64,000 nt of DNA from Gloeocapsopsis sp. IPPAS B-1203 (GTDB taxonomy: Bacteria; Cyanobacteriota; Cyanobacteriia; Cyanobacteriales; Chroococcidiopsidaceae): the NCBI RefSeq assembly GCF_002749975.1, contig NZ_PEIG01000001.1, forward strand, positions 310,001 to 374,000. The letters run 5' to 3'. Under the pieces are notes generated by a model. The model searched no databases and was not told the origin of the DNA. It saw nothing but the letters and a program-made list of their open reading frames with translations. Made by a program: the position numbers and the translations under genes. Shown piece after piece: positions 56,543-64,000 of the stretch. Every line of letters starts with the position of its first letter. Within the stretch, counting starts at the first letter, position 1.

Positions 56543-56791
56543 GTGTTCGTAATCTCACAAGATGACTATATTCAAGCAAGTAATCTCTGGCACATCTTTT
56601 CTGAAGAGAAAAACCGTACAGCACAAGCGATCGCTGGGGCGCTAAGTGGAGCAAGACAAGATATTCAAATGCGGCACCTGTACCACTTTTTCCAAGCTGA
56701 TGTCGATTACAGTCGGTGCGTTGCTCAGGCGTTAAGTATAGAAATTGACCCCTGCATGCTACAACACAACCCTCAAGCTGTTACGGTATAA
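56543..56791 (+). pseudogene. catalase C-terminal domain (catalase-related) fragment
   Basis: An 82-codon frame opening with GTG. It encodes a recognisable catalase-related C-terminal domain: DDYIQASNLWHIFSEEKN, IAGALSGARQDIQMRHLYHF and ADVDYSRCVAQALSIEID align well with the tail of clade-3 catalases (DLWRLM, IAGHLSGARKDIQ, HFYKADPDYGRRVA). The haem-binding and catalytic parts are absent, and a TGA closes the frame right before the GTG. It is most simply a relic of a deleted catalase gene; expression as a small independent protein cannot be excluded. Confidence 0.72.
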
Positions 56792-56938
56792 GTTATGTAT
56801 CATTTTCCGCCGTAAACTTAATACTAAAAGGGGTGTGTTTAAACACCCCTACTCACAGTACTTATCAGCTTTATCTGAATTTATTGCCTCAGAAAGAACG
56901 GTAACTATAGTGCTTAATTTCAAGTAACCGCATCTCAA

Positions 56939-57589
56939 TTAAACTTGAATCCCGACAGGGCAGGCAACATTAGTTCCACCTAAACCACAGTAGCCGTTAG
57001 GGTTTTTTGCTAAATACTGCTGATGATAGCCTTCAGCATAATAAAATTCAGGAGCATCTAAAATTTCTGTTGTAATTGTTTTGTACCCTGCTGCACTCAA
57101 CGCTTGTTGATAAGCTTCTTTGGAAGCTTCAGCTAGTTTTTTCTGAGTTTCAGAGTATACATAAATTCCAGAGCGGTATTGTGTGCCTACGTCATTGCCT
57201 TGACGCATTCCTTGAGTAGGATTGTGACTTTCCCAGAATGTTTTCAAGAGTTGCTCGTAGCTAACCACTTTAGGGTCGAACACAACAAGCACAACTTCAT
57301 TGTGTCCTGTCATTCCTGTGCAAACTTCTTGATAAGTAGGGTTTGGTGTTATACCTGCTGCGTAACCTACGGCTGTAACAAAAACTCCATCTAGCTGCCA
57401 GAATTTGCGTTCTGCTCCCCAAAAGCAACCCAAACCAAACACAGCGGTTTCCATCCCATTGGGGTATGGTGGCTGTAGAGGATTGCCGTTAACAAAGTGA
57501 CGTTCGGGAACTGACATCTTTGCCGCACGTCCTGGCAAGGCTTCTTCTGGCTTAGGTAGCGTTGATTTTTTACCAAGTCCAAACAGCAT
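56939..57589 (-). CDS. msrA: peptide methionine sulfoxide reductase A
   Basis: A 216-residue reductase of Met-S-sulfoxide. The catalytic Cys is in [14 protein letters not shown] (about 54). Other motifs are [31 protein letters not shown] and [15 protein letters not shown]. It has an N-terminal extension (about 1-45) before the core. It lies downstream of queC on the same strand across a repeat-bearing 170-bp spacer. Confidence 0.96.
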   Translation of the reverse strand: MLFGLGKKSTLPKPEEALPGRAAKMSVPERHFVNGNPLQPPYPNGMETAVFGLGCFWGAERKFWQLDGVFVTAVGYAAGITPNPTYQEVCTGMTGHNEVVLVVFDPKVVSYEQLLKTFWESHNPTQGMRQGNDVGTQYRSGIYVYSETQKKLAEASKEAYQQALSAAGYKTITTEILDAPEFYYAEGYHQQYLAKNPNGYCGLGGTNVACPVGIQV

Positions 57590-57724
57590 AGTGATTTATG
57601 AAAAAATTTATATTCCTTAATATAACGCGATCGCCCATCTAATCGTTTGCTACTACTTAAATAACTCTCAGTAACTAAGTACATCCAAATAAACTTTTGC
57701 TTTTCTCACCTCGGACTCCGTCCT

Positions 57725-57811
57725 GCTGGGCTTCGCCTCGCTGGGCTTCGCTAACGCTAACGCTAACACCCCTCAACACCAGTTTGCTCAACGGAGGACA
57801 CCTCCGCACGA
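57725..57811. repeat. repeat cluster overlapping the 3' end of queC
   Basis: Contains two copies of GCTGGGCTTCG (57725-57735, 57740-57750), three tandem GCTAAC hexamers (57750-57767) and a 25-base element at 57787-57811 identical (inverse) to 25241-25265, with the CGGAGG-TGT-CCTCCG hairpin. The cluster runs into the queC coding sequence. Confidence 0.75.
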
Positions 57812-58527
57812 AAAAAGCGGCTCCTCCTCACCCCTGTTCGATAAGTTTGCGCGCGGTAGGAAATCGGATCTTCCAATCCCAATTCTGCAAAAGCTGCTAA
57901 GCGCAAGCGGCAAGCATCACAAACACCACAGGCAATGCCACCTCCAGCATAGCAAGACCAAGTTTTTTCCCAAGGTACACCTAGCTGATTGCCTAATTGA
58001 ATAATTTCCGTTTTTTTCAAGTTAATTAAAGGCGTCTCAATTGCGATCGGTTGTCCCTCGCGTCCTTGCTTGGTACCGAGACGAAAAACTTCTTGCATGG
58101 CTTGAATATAGTCAGGACGACAATCAGGATATCCTGAGTAATCAAGGGCATTAACACCTATGTAAACACGCTCTGCAGCGATTGTTTCTGCATAAGCTAA
58201 GGCAAAACTTAAGAAAATTGTGTTGCGGGCAGGAACGTATGTGATAGGAATATCTTGAGACATCTCTGACACAGAACGATCGCTTGGTAAAGCAATACTG
58301 GTATCGGTTAATGCCGAACCCCCCCAAGAACGTAAGTCAAAAGTTACCAACTTATGAGTCAGCACTTGAGTCGATTGGGCGATCGCGATCGCGGCTTTTA
58401 GCTCGCGCTGATGTCGCTGTTGATAATCAAATGAGAGCGCATGGCACTTGTAACCATCTGCCACTGCTTGGTACAGTACCGTAGAAGAGTCTAAACCTCC
58501 AGACAATAAAATGACCGCTTTCATCAC
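57763..58527 (-). CDS. queC: 7-cyano-7-deazaguanine synthase
   Basis: ATP-dependent ligase that makes preQ0 for queuosine synthesis, 254 residues. The PP-loop is LLSGGLDSSTV and the zinc site lies in CYAGGGIACGVCDACRLR. The family normally ends near GLEDPISYR (about 226). Here about 28 more residues follow (AQTYRTGVRRSRFFRAEVSS and VEQTGVEGC), and they are encoded within a dispersed palindromic repeat (57787-57811). The extension is therefore probably a by-product of repeat insertion at the 3' end; the enzyme core is intact. Confidence 0.95.
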   Translation of the reverse strand: MMKAVILLSGGLDSSTVLYQAVADGYKCHALSFDYQQRHQRELKAAIAIAQSTQVLTHKLVTFDLRSWGGSALTDTSIALPSDRSVSEMSQDIPITYVPARNTIFLSFALAYAETIAAERVYIGVNALDYSGYPDCRPDYIQAMQEVFRLGTKQGREGQPIAIETPLINLKKTEIIQLGNQLGVPWEKTWSCYAGGGIACGVCDACRLRLAAFAELGLEDPISYRAQTYRTGVRRSRFFRAEVSSVEQTGVEGC

Positions 58528-58861
58528 TAAACCTCTTAACTTGACAATCTATTTACTTTCTAATTTTCCCTAACCTCTAGCCCTCACCGCTTAGTCCATT
58601 CATAATGGACAGGTCAGAAAGTGACACATTGCGCCTACGCTATACACCTCAGCAAAATCACAATGATTGAAACCTAGCTTGGTGATAAACGTAACAATCT
58701 GTGGAACATATAAGTAAATTTGAAATTCTTCATAAATAGAGTCATTATGCTACCATCTGGATGATTTGAGACTGTAATCCAGTCAAAATTGCGTATTGGC
58801 GCTGTTATAGATGCGTCTTGATAGTTTTGGTGGTGGAGGAGAAGACAGAGGAGTGCAAAGC
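58528..58861. other. intergenic region between queC and the Gfo/Idh gene
   Basis: A divergent spacer. The only structure noticed is the perfect hairpin GTCCATT-CAT-AATGGAC at 58594-58610, not followed by T residues, so not an obvious terminator. An in-frame ATG at 58811 begins 17 codons before the preferred start of the next gene. Confidence 0.45.
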
Positions 58862-59926
58862 ATGACAGTGGGACAACCCATCCCTCATTTACAGCGCAAC
58901 CAGCCTCAACCAATCCGTGTTGGCGTGATTGGAGTAGGCAACATGGGACAACATCATACCCGTATTCTGAGTTTACTCAAAGATGTAGAACTCATTGGTG
59001 TTGCCGATATCAACGTCGAGCGGGGACTAGATATTGCTAGCAAGTACCGCATCCGTTTTTTTGAAGATTACCGCGATTTGCTGCCTCATGTCGAGGCAGT
59101 TTGCATTGCTGTTCCCACCCGCTTGCATCACGCTGTCGGGATGACCTGTCTCCAGGCGGGAATCCATGTTTTGATCGAAAAGCCTATTGCTGCCAGTATT
59201 GCTGAAGCTGAATCTTTAGTAAATGCCGCAGCCCAATCGCAGTGTATCTTACAAGTAGGTCATATTGAACGCTTTAACCCAGCATTTCAAGAACTCAGCA
59301 AAGTCCTGAAAACAGAAGAATTACTGGCTTTAGAAGCACATCGCATGAGTCCTTATTCCCAGCGAGCAAATGATGTTTCAGTTGTGCTGGATTTGATGAT
59401 TCATGACATTGACTTGTTACTTGAGTTAGCAGGTGCACCCATTGTTAAACTAACCGCTAGTGGTAGTCGCGCTGCTGGTTCTGGTTACTTGGATTACGTC
59501 ACCGCAATTCTCGGCTTTGCTAATGGAATTGTTGCGACACTCACTGCTAGCAAAGTGACTCATCGCAAAATTCGGCGGATTACGGCTCATTGTAAAAATT
59601 CCCTGACAGAAGCAGATTTTCTAAATAACGAAATTTTGATTCACCGTCAGACAACCGCTAACTACATGACGGATTATGGTCAAGTACTTTATCGTCAAGA
59701 TGGTTTGATTGAAAAAGTTTACACGAGTAACATTGAACCTCTACACGCAGAATTAGAACACTTTGTGTCATGCGTACGGGGTGGTAATCAACCTTCTGTA
59801 GGAGGCGAGCAAGCACTTAAGGCTTTGCGTTTAGCGAGTTCTATTGAGCAGATGGCTTTAGATGGGAAAGCTTGGAAAGAAGAAGTAGAGCTTTATCAAC
59901 GTAATGGTTCTGCTGTTGTTATCTGA
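58862..59926 (+). CDS. Gfo/Idh/MocA family oxidoreductase
   Basis: A 354-residue NAD(P)-dependent dehydrogenase-like protein. The Rossmann fold shows GVIGVGNMGQHHTR (about 24-37), the family's EKP motif is in LIEKPIA, and the catalytic-type segment HIERFNPAF is present. An alternative ATG at 58811 adds 17 low-complexity residues; the ATG at 58862 follows GAGG and is preferred. Relatives act on sugar nucleotides or inositols. The substrate is unknown, and no sugar pathway genes flank it. Confidence 0.88.
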   Translation: MTVGQPIPHLQRNQPQPIRVGVIGVGNMGQHHTRILSLLKDVELIGVADINVERGLDIASKYRIRFFEDYRDLLPHVEAVCIAVPTRLHHAVGMTCLQAGIHVLIEKPIAASIAEAESLVNAAAQSQCILQVGHIERFNPAFQELSKVLKTEELLALEAHRMSPYSQRANDVSVVLDLMIHDIDLLLELAGAPIVKLTASGSRAAGSGYLDYVTAILGFANGIVATLTASKVTHRKIRRITAHCKNSLTEADFLNNEILIHRQTTANYMTDYGQVLYRQDGLIEKVYTSNIEPLHAELEHFVSCVRGGNQPSVGGEQALKALRLASSIEQMALDGKAWKEEVELYQRNGSAVVI

Positions 59927-60218
59927 GCTTTCTTCAGAACATCACAAAATTAACTGCAAGTGACAGCCCAATCTGAAAAGATGAGGGTTGTTTTTTTTGT
60001 TTTAGTCAGTTGTTTAACCAGATTATGTATGATAAGTGAGGTATACATCTTACTAATTACCTATAAGTTTCATTAATTTGTCTTTCTCCAGACAGCTATT
60101 GCAGTCAGCTTCTAGCACAAAAAAGAATATTTTAATTATAAGTTTTACAAATTAACGAACAAAGATACTAAAATCGAAACGGGTAAAATCAACACTCTGT
60201 CGTTGGAGGAGAACTTAT

Positions 60219-60356
60219 ATGTCTGACTTAGATCGTGGAATTATGAAGTTTAAGGGAGCCGATTCCCCAAAAGCAGTTGTAATCTCAACAATGCTGATAT
60301 TGGGTTCAATCGCAGTTCTCATTTTATGGGCATTGCAAGTTGCTTATGCTCAATAA
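60219..60356 (+). CDS. small single-span membrane protein, 45 residues
   Basis: ATG at 60219 with a strong GGAGGAG ribosome site seven bases upstream. It encodes 45 residues: a short charged N-terminus (MSDLDRGIMKFKGADSPKAV) and one hydrophobic helix (ISTMLILGSIAVLILWALQV, about 22-41). No similar gene is in the window. I do not recognise it with certainty; its size and form resemble small photosystem or NDH-associated subunits of thylakoid membranes. Flanking spacers and the ribosome site support a real gene. Confidence 0.75.
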   Translation: MSDLDRGIMKFKGADSPKAVVISTMLILGSIAVLILWALQVAYAQ

Positions 60357-60552
60357 CTAGGTTGTGGGAACTAGGAGTTTTATATAGTTTGCTTTCCGCA
60401 AAAATGAGCTAAGTTCTGTGCGTGCGTAATTATTAGCTATTAGGCTTAAGCTTTGCAATATCTGTAGGTATTACTTTAAAGTAAAAATGATCTTCGTCGT
60501 TGCTCCAATCAACAGGAAGAACAATCCATAAACCGTAATCTCTAATTCTAAA

Positions 60553-63483
60553 ATGCTGCAAGTCTGGGGTGCGATCGCTATCTTTCTGATCTGTCCCCTT
60601 ATTGGCGGATTACCACTCATTGCTTGGATCGTATCAGCGCTGACTGGACATAATTTAGCGAACTCAGGCACAGGTAATATCAGTGTGTCCGCAGCGTTTT
60701 ATCATGGCGGTAAACTTGCAGGTGTTCTTGCCGTTCTCTCTGAAGCCTTAAAAGGCATAGCGGCTGTTCTTTTAGCACGGACATTCTTTCCGCAAGCTTC
60801 AGTTTGGGAGTTAATTGCCTTAATTGCCTTAGTTATGGGACGTTATTGGATAGGTGGAGGTGCAGGGACCACAAATGTTGTTTGGGGCTTCATCGTTCAC
60901 GATCCCGTTGTTGCAGGGTTAGTATTTCTGATTGGTGGAATTAGTTTCACCGTCTTACGAGAAAGGCAATTGGGAAAAATTGGGGTCTTAATTCTGTTTC
61001 CCTTACTAACTGCACTGCTACGTCCTCATGATTTTGATCGCATTGTCGCAGCGATCGCTCTAGCAGTTTTACTGGGATGGATTTATCAAAAAATGCCTGA
61101 CGATCTCGACTTAGCACCAAATGCAGGACACGCGGAGTCGCAAAAAGTGTTTCGCTTTTTTCGTGGTGATAAAGCCATCGTTTCCTTAAGTGATGAGTTG
61201 ACAGCAGCTCAAGTCGGACACAAAGCAGCAACACTTTCACAATTAATCCGCTGGGGTTACCCTGTACCAACAGGTTGGGTACTTCCTCCTGGTGACGACT
61301 CAGAACCTCTCGTTAACTATTTACCCTTAGAATCCCCCTTAGTTGTACGTTCCTCCGCTGTAGGTGAAGATTCTCAACAAGCATCAGCAGCGGGACAGTA
61401 TAAAACTGTTTTAGGTATGACAAGTAAAGAGCAATTGCAGCAGGCGATCGCTACGGTTTTAGCTTCTTACGACAATCCAGCAGCGATAGAATATCGCAAA
61501 CAACGGGGTTTGCCAGACTCAGCAATGGCTGTTCTCATTCAAAAACAAATACAAGGAGTTTTTTCTGGAGTAGCATTTAGTCGCGATCCGATGACACAGC
61601 AAGGTGACGCTGTTGTGATTGAAGCATTGCCTGGTGATGCTAGCAAAGTCGTTTCAGGACAAGTGACACCAGAGCAGTATCGCGTTATTGTGCCGCAAAC
61701 TGACTTAGAACACAGCCAAAACTGGGTATTGCCAGAAAATATAGCATTTAGCATTGAGGGTGAGGGGGACATCCCACCTCGTTTGATTCAACAAGTTGCT
61801 TTCTTAGCCCGACACCTAGAAGTACGCTATCACGGGATTCCCCAGGATATCGAATGGAGCTATGATGGTCAAACATTGTGGCTGTTACAATCGCGCCCAA
61901 TTACAACGCTGCTACCAATTTGGACGCGTAAAATTGCGGCAGAAGTCATTCCAGGATTGATTCGTCCGCTGACTTGGTCAATCAATCGTCCTTTAACTTG
62001 TGGCGTTTGGGGAGAAATTTTTACAATTGTCTTGGGAAGTCGCGCCCGTGGTTTAGATTTTAATCAAACTGCAACGCTGCATTATTCTTATGCTTACTTC
62101 AATGCTTCACTGTTAGGGCGGATATTTTTACGCATGGGTTTACCGCCAGAGAGTTTGGAGTTTTTGACACGGGGTGCAAAATTTAGTAAGCCCCCGTTAC
62201 ATTCTACTGTGCGCAATGTCCCTGGATTAATGCGCTTATTAAGACGCGAGTTGAATCTAGCAAAGGATTTTCAAAAGGACAATCGACACTACTTCCAGCC
62301 AGCATTGATTGAGTTGAACTCCAGCGATCGCGACCCAGTACAACTGCTATCACAGATAGACTCGATTCTGATGTTGCTGAAAAGGGCAACGTATTACAGT
62401 ATTTTGGCACCTTTAAGCGCGGCTTTACGACAGGCAATTTTCAAGACGAAAGATACAGAAATTGATAACAGTCTGACTCCTGAAGTGGCTTCAATGCGAT
62501 CGCTTGTGCAACTTGCAACTGATGCGCGTCGTGTTTTACCTAATTCTCAAAATGTGTCTTCCGAAGAGGTATTTACTCAATTGGCTGCAACAGACCTAGG
62601 TAGGGCAATTTTACAGCGATTTGATCAGTTGTTGGAGCATTATGGCTATTTGAGTGAGGTAGGAACTGATATTGCTGTGCCTACTTGGAAAGAAGAACCG
62701 CAGTATGTACGAGAGTTGTTTGTGCAGTTTGTCAGGAGTGGAGGTATAGGAGGAAACGAACCACAGAGACACAGCAAAAAGTTTGAGCGGAGGAAACCGC
62801 TGATCAAAGCTTTTAAAGACAGAGGACACCGAGGCAAGATAGTACAAGGGCGGGTTGATTTGAAGGGAAGGGTGACTGAGGTTTATAGTCAGTTGTTAGC
62901 GCATTTGCGTTGGCGTTTTGTGACGTTAGAGCGAGTGTGGATACAGTCGGGATTGCTGACGTCTACGGGGGATATTTTCTTTCTGGAATTCGCGGAAGTA
63001 CGACAGGTTGTGGATGGTGACTCGAAGCTGAGTTCTCAGTTAAAGGAACTTGTGGAACAGCGGCGATCGCAACTTGAGAAAGATCGTGGCTTAGATGTAC
63101 CTTTTTTAGTCTATGGCAATGCTCCCCCAGCCTCTTTTACTTCTTCTGCTCCCTCTGCTACTCTACTCAAAGGCATCGGTGCTAGTCCTGGTAAGGTAAT
63201 AGGGCGTGTGAAGGTGCTACGAAATTTGCAAGCGAATTTTGAGATTGACCAGGATACGATTCTTGTTGTACCGTACACAGATTCTGGTTGGGCACCATTA
63301 TTAGCAAGATCGGGCGGGCTGATTGCAGAAGTGGGAGGACGGCTCTCTCATGGTGCAATTGTAGCGCGGGAGTATGGATTACCAGCAGTTATGGATATTC
63401 ATAATGCCACTGTTATCTTAAAGGATGGTCAACGAGTGCAAATTGATGGTCAGTTGGGAACAGTACAAATTTTGGCAGATTAA
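60553..63483 (+). CDS. PlsY-like / PEP-synthase-like fusion protein
   Basis: A 976-residue protein. Residues 1-205 are a multi-helix region like the acyl-phosphate:glycerol-3-phosphate acyltransferase PlsY (NSGTGNISVSAAFYHGGKLA, then LSEALKG). The second PlsY motif is altered (MGRYWIGGGAGTTNVVWG), so activity is uncertain. Residues 215-455 are a PPDK/PEP-synthase ATP-grasp domain (VGHKAATLSQL, VVRSSAVGEDS, SGVAFSRDP, DIEWSYDGQTLWLLQSRPI). Residues 880-970 are the PEP-utiliser mobile domain with the phospho-His in GGRLSHGAIVAREYGLPAV. The pyruvate-binding barrel of true PEP synthase is missing, as in other PPDK-like phosphotransferases. The function of the combination is unknown. Confidence 0.85.
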   Translation: MLQVWGAIAIFLICPLIGGLPLIAWIVSALTGHNLANSGTGNISVSAAFYHGGKLAGVLAVLSEALKGIAAVLLARTFFPQASVWELIALIALVMGRYWIGGGAGTTNVVWGFIVHDPVVAGLVFLIGGISFTVLRERQLGKIGVLILFPLLTALLRPHDFDRIVAAIALAVLLGWIYQKMPDDLDLAPNAGHAESQKVFRFFRGDKAIVSLSDELTAAQVGHKAATLSQLIRWGYPVPTGWVLPPGDDSEPLVNYLPLESPLVVRSSAVGEDSQQASAAGQYKTVLGMTSKEQLQQAIATVLASYDNPAAIEYRKQRGLPDSAMAVLIQKQIQGVFSGVAFSRDPMTQQGDAVVIEALPGDASKVVSGQVTPEQYRVIVPQTDLEHSQNWVLPENIAFSIEGEGDIPPRLIQQVAFLARHLEVRYHGIPQDIEWSYDGQTLWLLQSRPITTLLPIWTRKIAAEVIPGLIRPLTWSINRPLTCGVWGEIFTIVLGSRARGLDFNQTATLHYSYAYFNASLLGRIFLRMGLPPESLEFLTRGAKFSKPPLHSTVRNVPGLMRLLRRELNLAKDFQKDNRHYFQPALIELNSSDRDPVQLLSQIDSILMLLKRATYYSILAPLSAALRQAIFKTKDTEIDNSLTPEVASMRSLVQLATDARRVLPNSQNVSSEEVFTQLAATDLGRAILQRFDQLLEHYGYLSEVGTDIAVPTWKEEPQYVRELFVQFVRSGGIGGNEPQRHSKKFERRKPLIKAFKDRGHRGKIVQGRVDLKGRVTEVYSQLLAHLRWRFVTLERVWIQSGLLTSTGDIFFLEFAEVRQVVDGDSKLSSQLKELVEQRRSQLEKDRGLDVPFLVYGNAPPASFTSSAPSATLLKGIGASPGKVIGRVKVLRNLQANFEIDQDTILVVPYTDSGWAPLLARSGGLIAEVGGRLSHGAIVAREYGLPAVMDIHNATVILKDGQRVQIDGQLGTVQILAD

Positions 63484-63585
63484 AGTTATTCATCTATCTC
63501 AAGTACGTTTGAGTTTCTTGAAGAACGGGCTAAATAGTCCTGGCAAGCAAACTCATATCAATTGAAAATCTCAAAACAAAACGAT

Positions 63586-64000
63586 ATGACTCGTCGAGCA
63601 TTATTACTAATTAATCGTCACGCTCGTCAAGGACAAAATTCACAAGCGATCGCTCAACTACAAAAGTTGGATTTGGAGTTAATTACAGAAAATATTGAAG
63701 ATGTGCGGTTTTTACCTGAGATTATTGAAAGTTACCAAAACCAGGTAGATTTAGTCATTATTGGTGGTGGTGATGGTACTTTAAATGCTGCGGTTGACGG
63801 TTTAGTGACTACTCAGTTACCTTTGGGCATTCTACCTTTAGGAACAGCTAACGACTTAGCACGCACTCTAGGAATTCCTAAATCTCTATCTGCAGCTTGT
63901 CAAATCATTGCTCGCGGTCATGTTCAGCACATTGACTTAGGCTGTGTTAATGGTAAGCATTTTTTTAATGTTGCCAGTCTTGGGCTGAGTGTCCAAATTA
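63586..64000 (+). CDS. diacylglycerol kinase family lipid kinase, 5' part
   Basis: ATG at 63586; open to the window edge with 138 codons. The DAGK catalytic domain shows VIIGGGDGTLNAAVDGL and GILPLGTANDLARTLGIP. Members (YegS/DgkB type) phosphorylate lipids such as diacylglycerol; some cyanobacterial relatives remain untested. It begins about 100 bases after the PlsY-like fusion gene, and both could serve lipid metabolism. The C-terminus is not visible. Confidence 0.93.
   Translation, partial: MTRRALLLINRHARQGQNSQAIAQLQKLDLELITENIEDVRFLPEIIESYQNQVDLVIIGGGDGTLNAAVDGLVTTQLPLGILPLGTANDLARTLGIPKSLSAACQIIARGHVQHIDLGCVNGKHFFNVASLGLSVQI

Overview
The window is cyanobacterial chromosome. The octamer GCGATCGC (HIP1) and its core GCGATCG recur in most genes and spacers. 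The gene content includes cyanobacterial hallmarks: ycf35, the DUF4335/DUF3038 pair, a pix phototaxis operon with a bilin-type GAF domain, DevBCA, an AMIN-domain TonB receptor and an HstK-type giant kinase. Many spacers carry short tandem or palindromic repeats typical of larger unicellular or filamentous cyanobacteria. I do not assign a genus.

Layout. 1-8.6 kb: the 5' end of a leftward AAA-like gene, an unusually long carotenoid oxygenase, and an 1852-residue Ser/Thr kinase-ATPase-GAF protein ending in an AAA-like module. 9.3-15.2 kb: two tandemly duplicated FG-GAP/RTX secreted proteins, then a glycosyltransferase-like gene and a polysaccharide pyruvyl transferase. 15.2-17.6 kb: bioB and bioA. 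18.0-19.1 kb: a tight DUF2997-ycf35-ferredoxin operon with a clear terminator. 19.3-22.9 kb: an integron, made of a decayed integron integrase, an attI-like region, and one complete gene cassette with its attC site. The cassette carries a large DNA methyltransferase with a possible nuclease domain. 22.9-25.1 kb: the DUF4335 and DUF3038 genes. 25.8-32.1 kb: a TetR regulator with two palindromic operators, a DevBCA exporter and a TolC-type outer-membrane protein. 32.1-35.1 kb: a YegI-like kinase with TPRs and a PP2C phosphatase. 36.0-44.1 kb: the pixGHIJL phototaxis operon. 44.2-51.0 kb: an iron/siderophore uptake locus (Fur-box promoter, AraC regulator, TonB receptor, binding lipoprotein, Uma2 protein, MFS transporter). 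51.1-53.2 kb: a TPP riboswitch with thiC, then pyrE. 53.3-64 kb: housekeeping and unknown genes, including a CAU tRNA, a CNNM/CorC-like protein, a catalase C-terminal fragment, msrA, queC, a Gfo/Idh oxidoreductase, a 45-residue membrane protein, a PlsY-like/PEP-synthase-like fusion, and the start of a diacylglycerol-kinase-family gene.

The strongest discovery is the integron. The cassette begins at G^TTAGGC (20529/20530), and the attC at its end begins with the exact complement GCCTAAC. Between the cores lie complementary L boxes with two unpaired extra bases, the classic attC geometry. The integrase has an in-frame TGA at codon 4 and Cys in place of the catalytic Arg of the HxxR motif. The system therefore looks like a frozen integron holding a probable DNA-modification or restriction cassette. 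Its distal boundary falls exactly at the stop codon of the neighbouring DUF4335 gene.

Other notable points are the FG-GAP/RTX duplication, which left a seven-codon fossil of the next gene's start at its junction; a repeat element that supplies the C-terminus of QueC; and the kinase in which an AAA-like module stands where a histidine kinase normally ends the protein.
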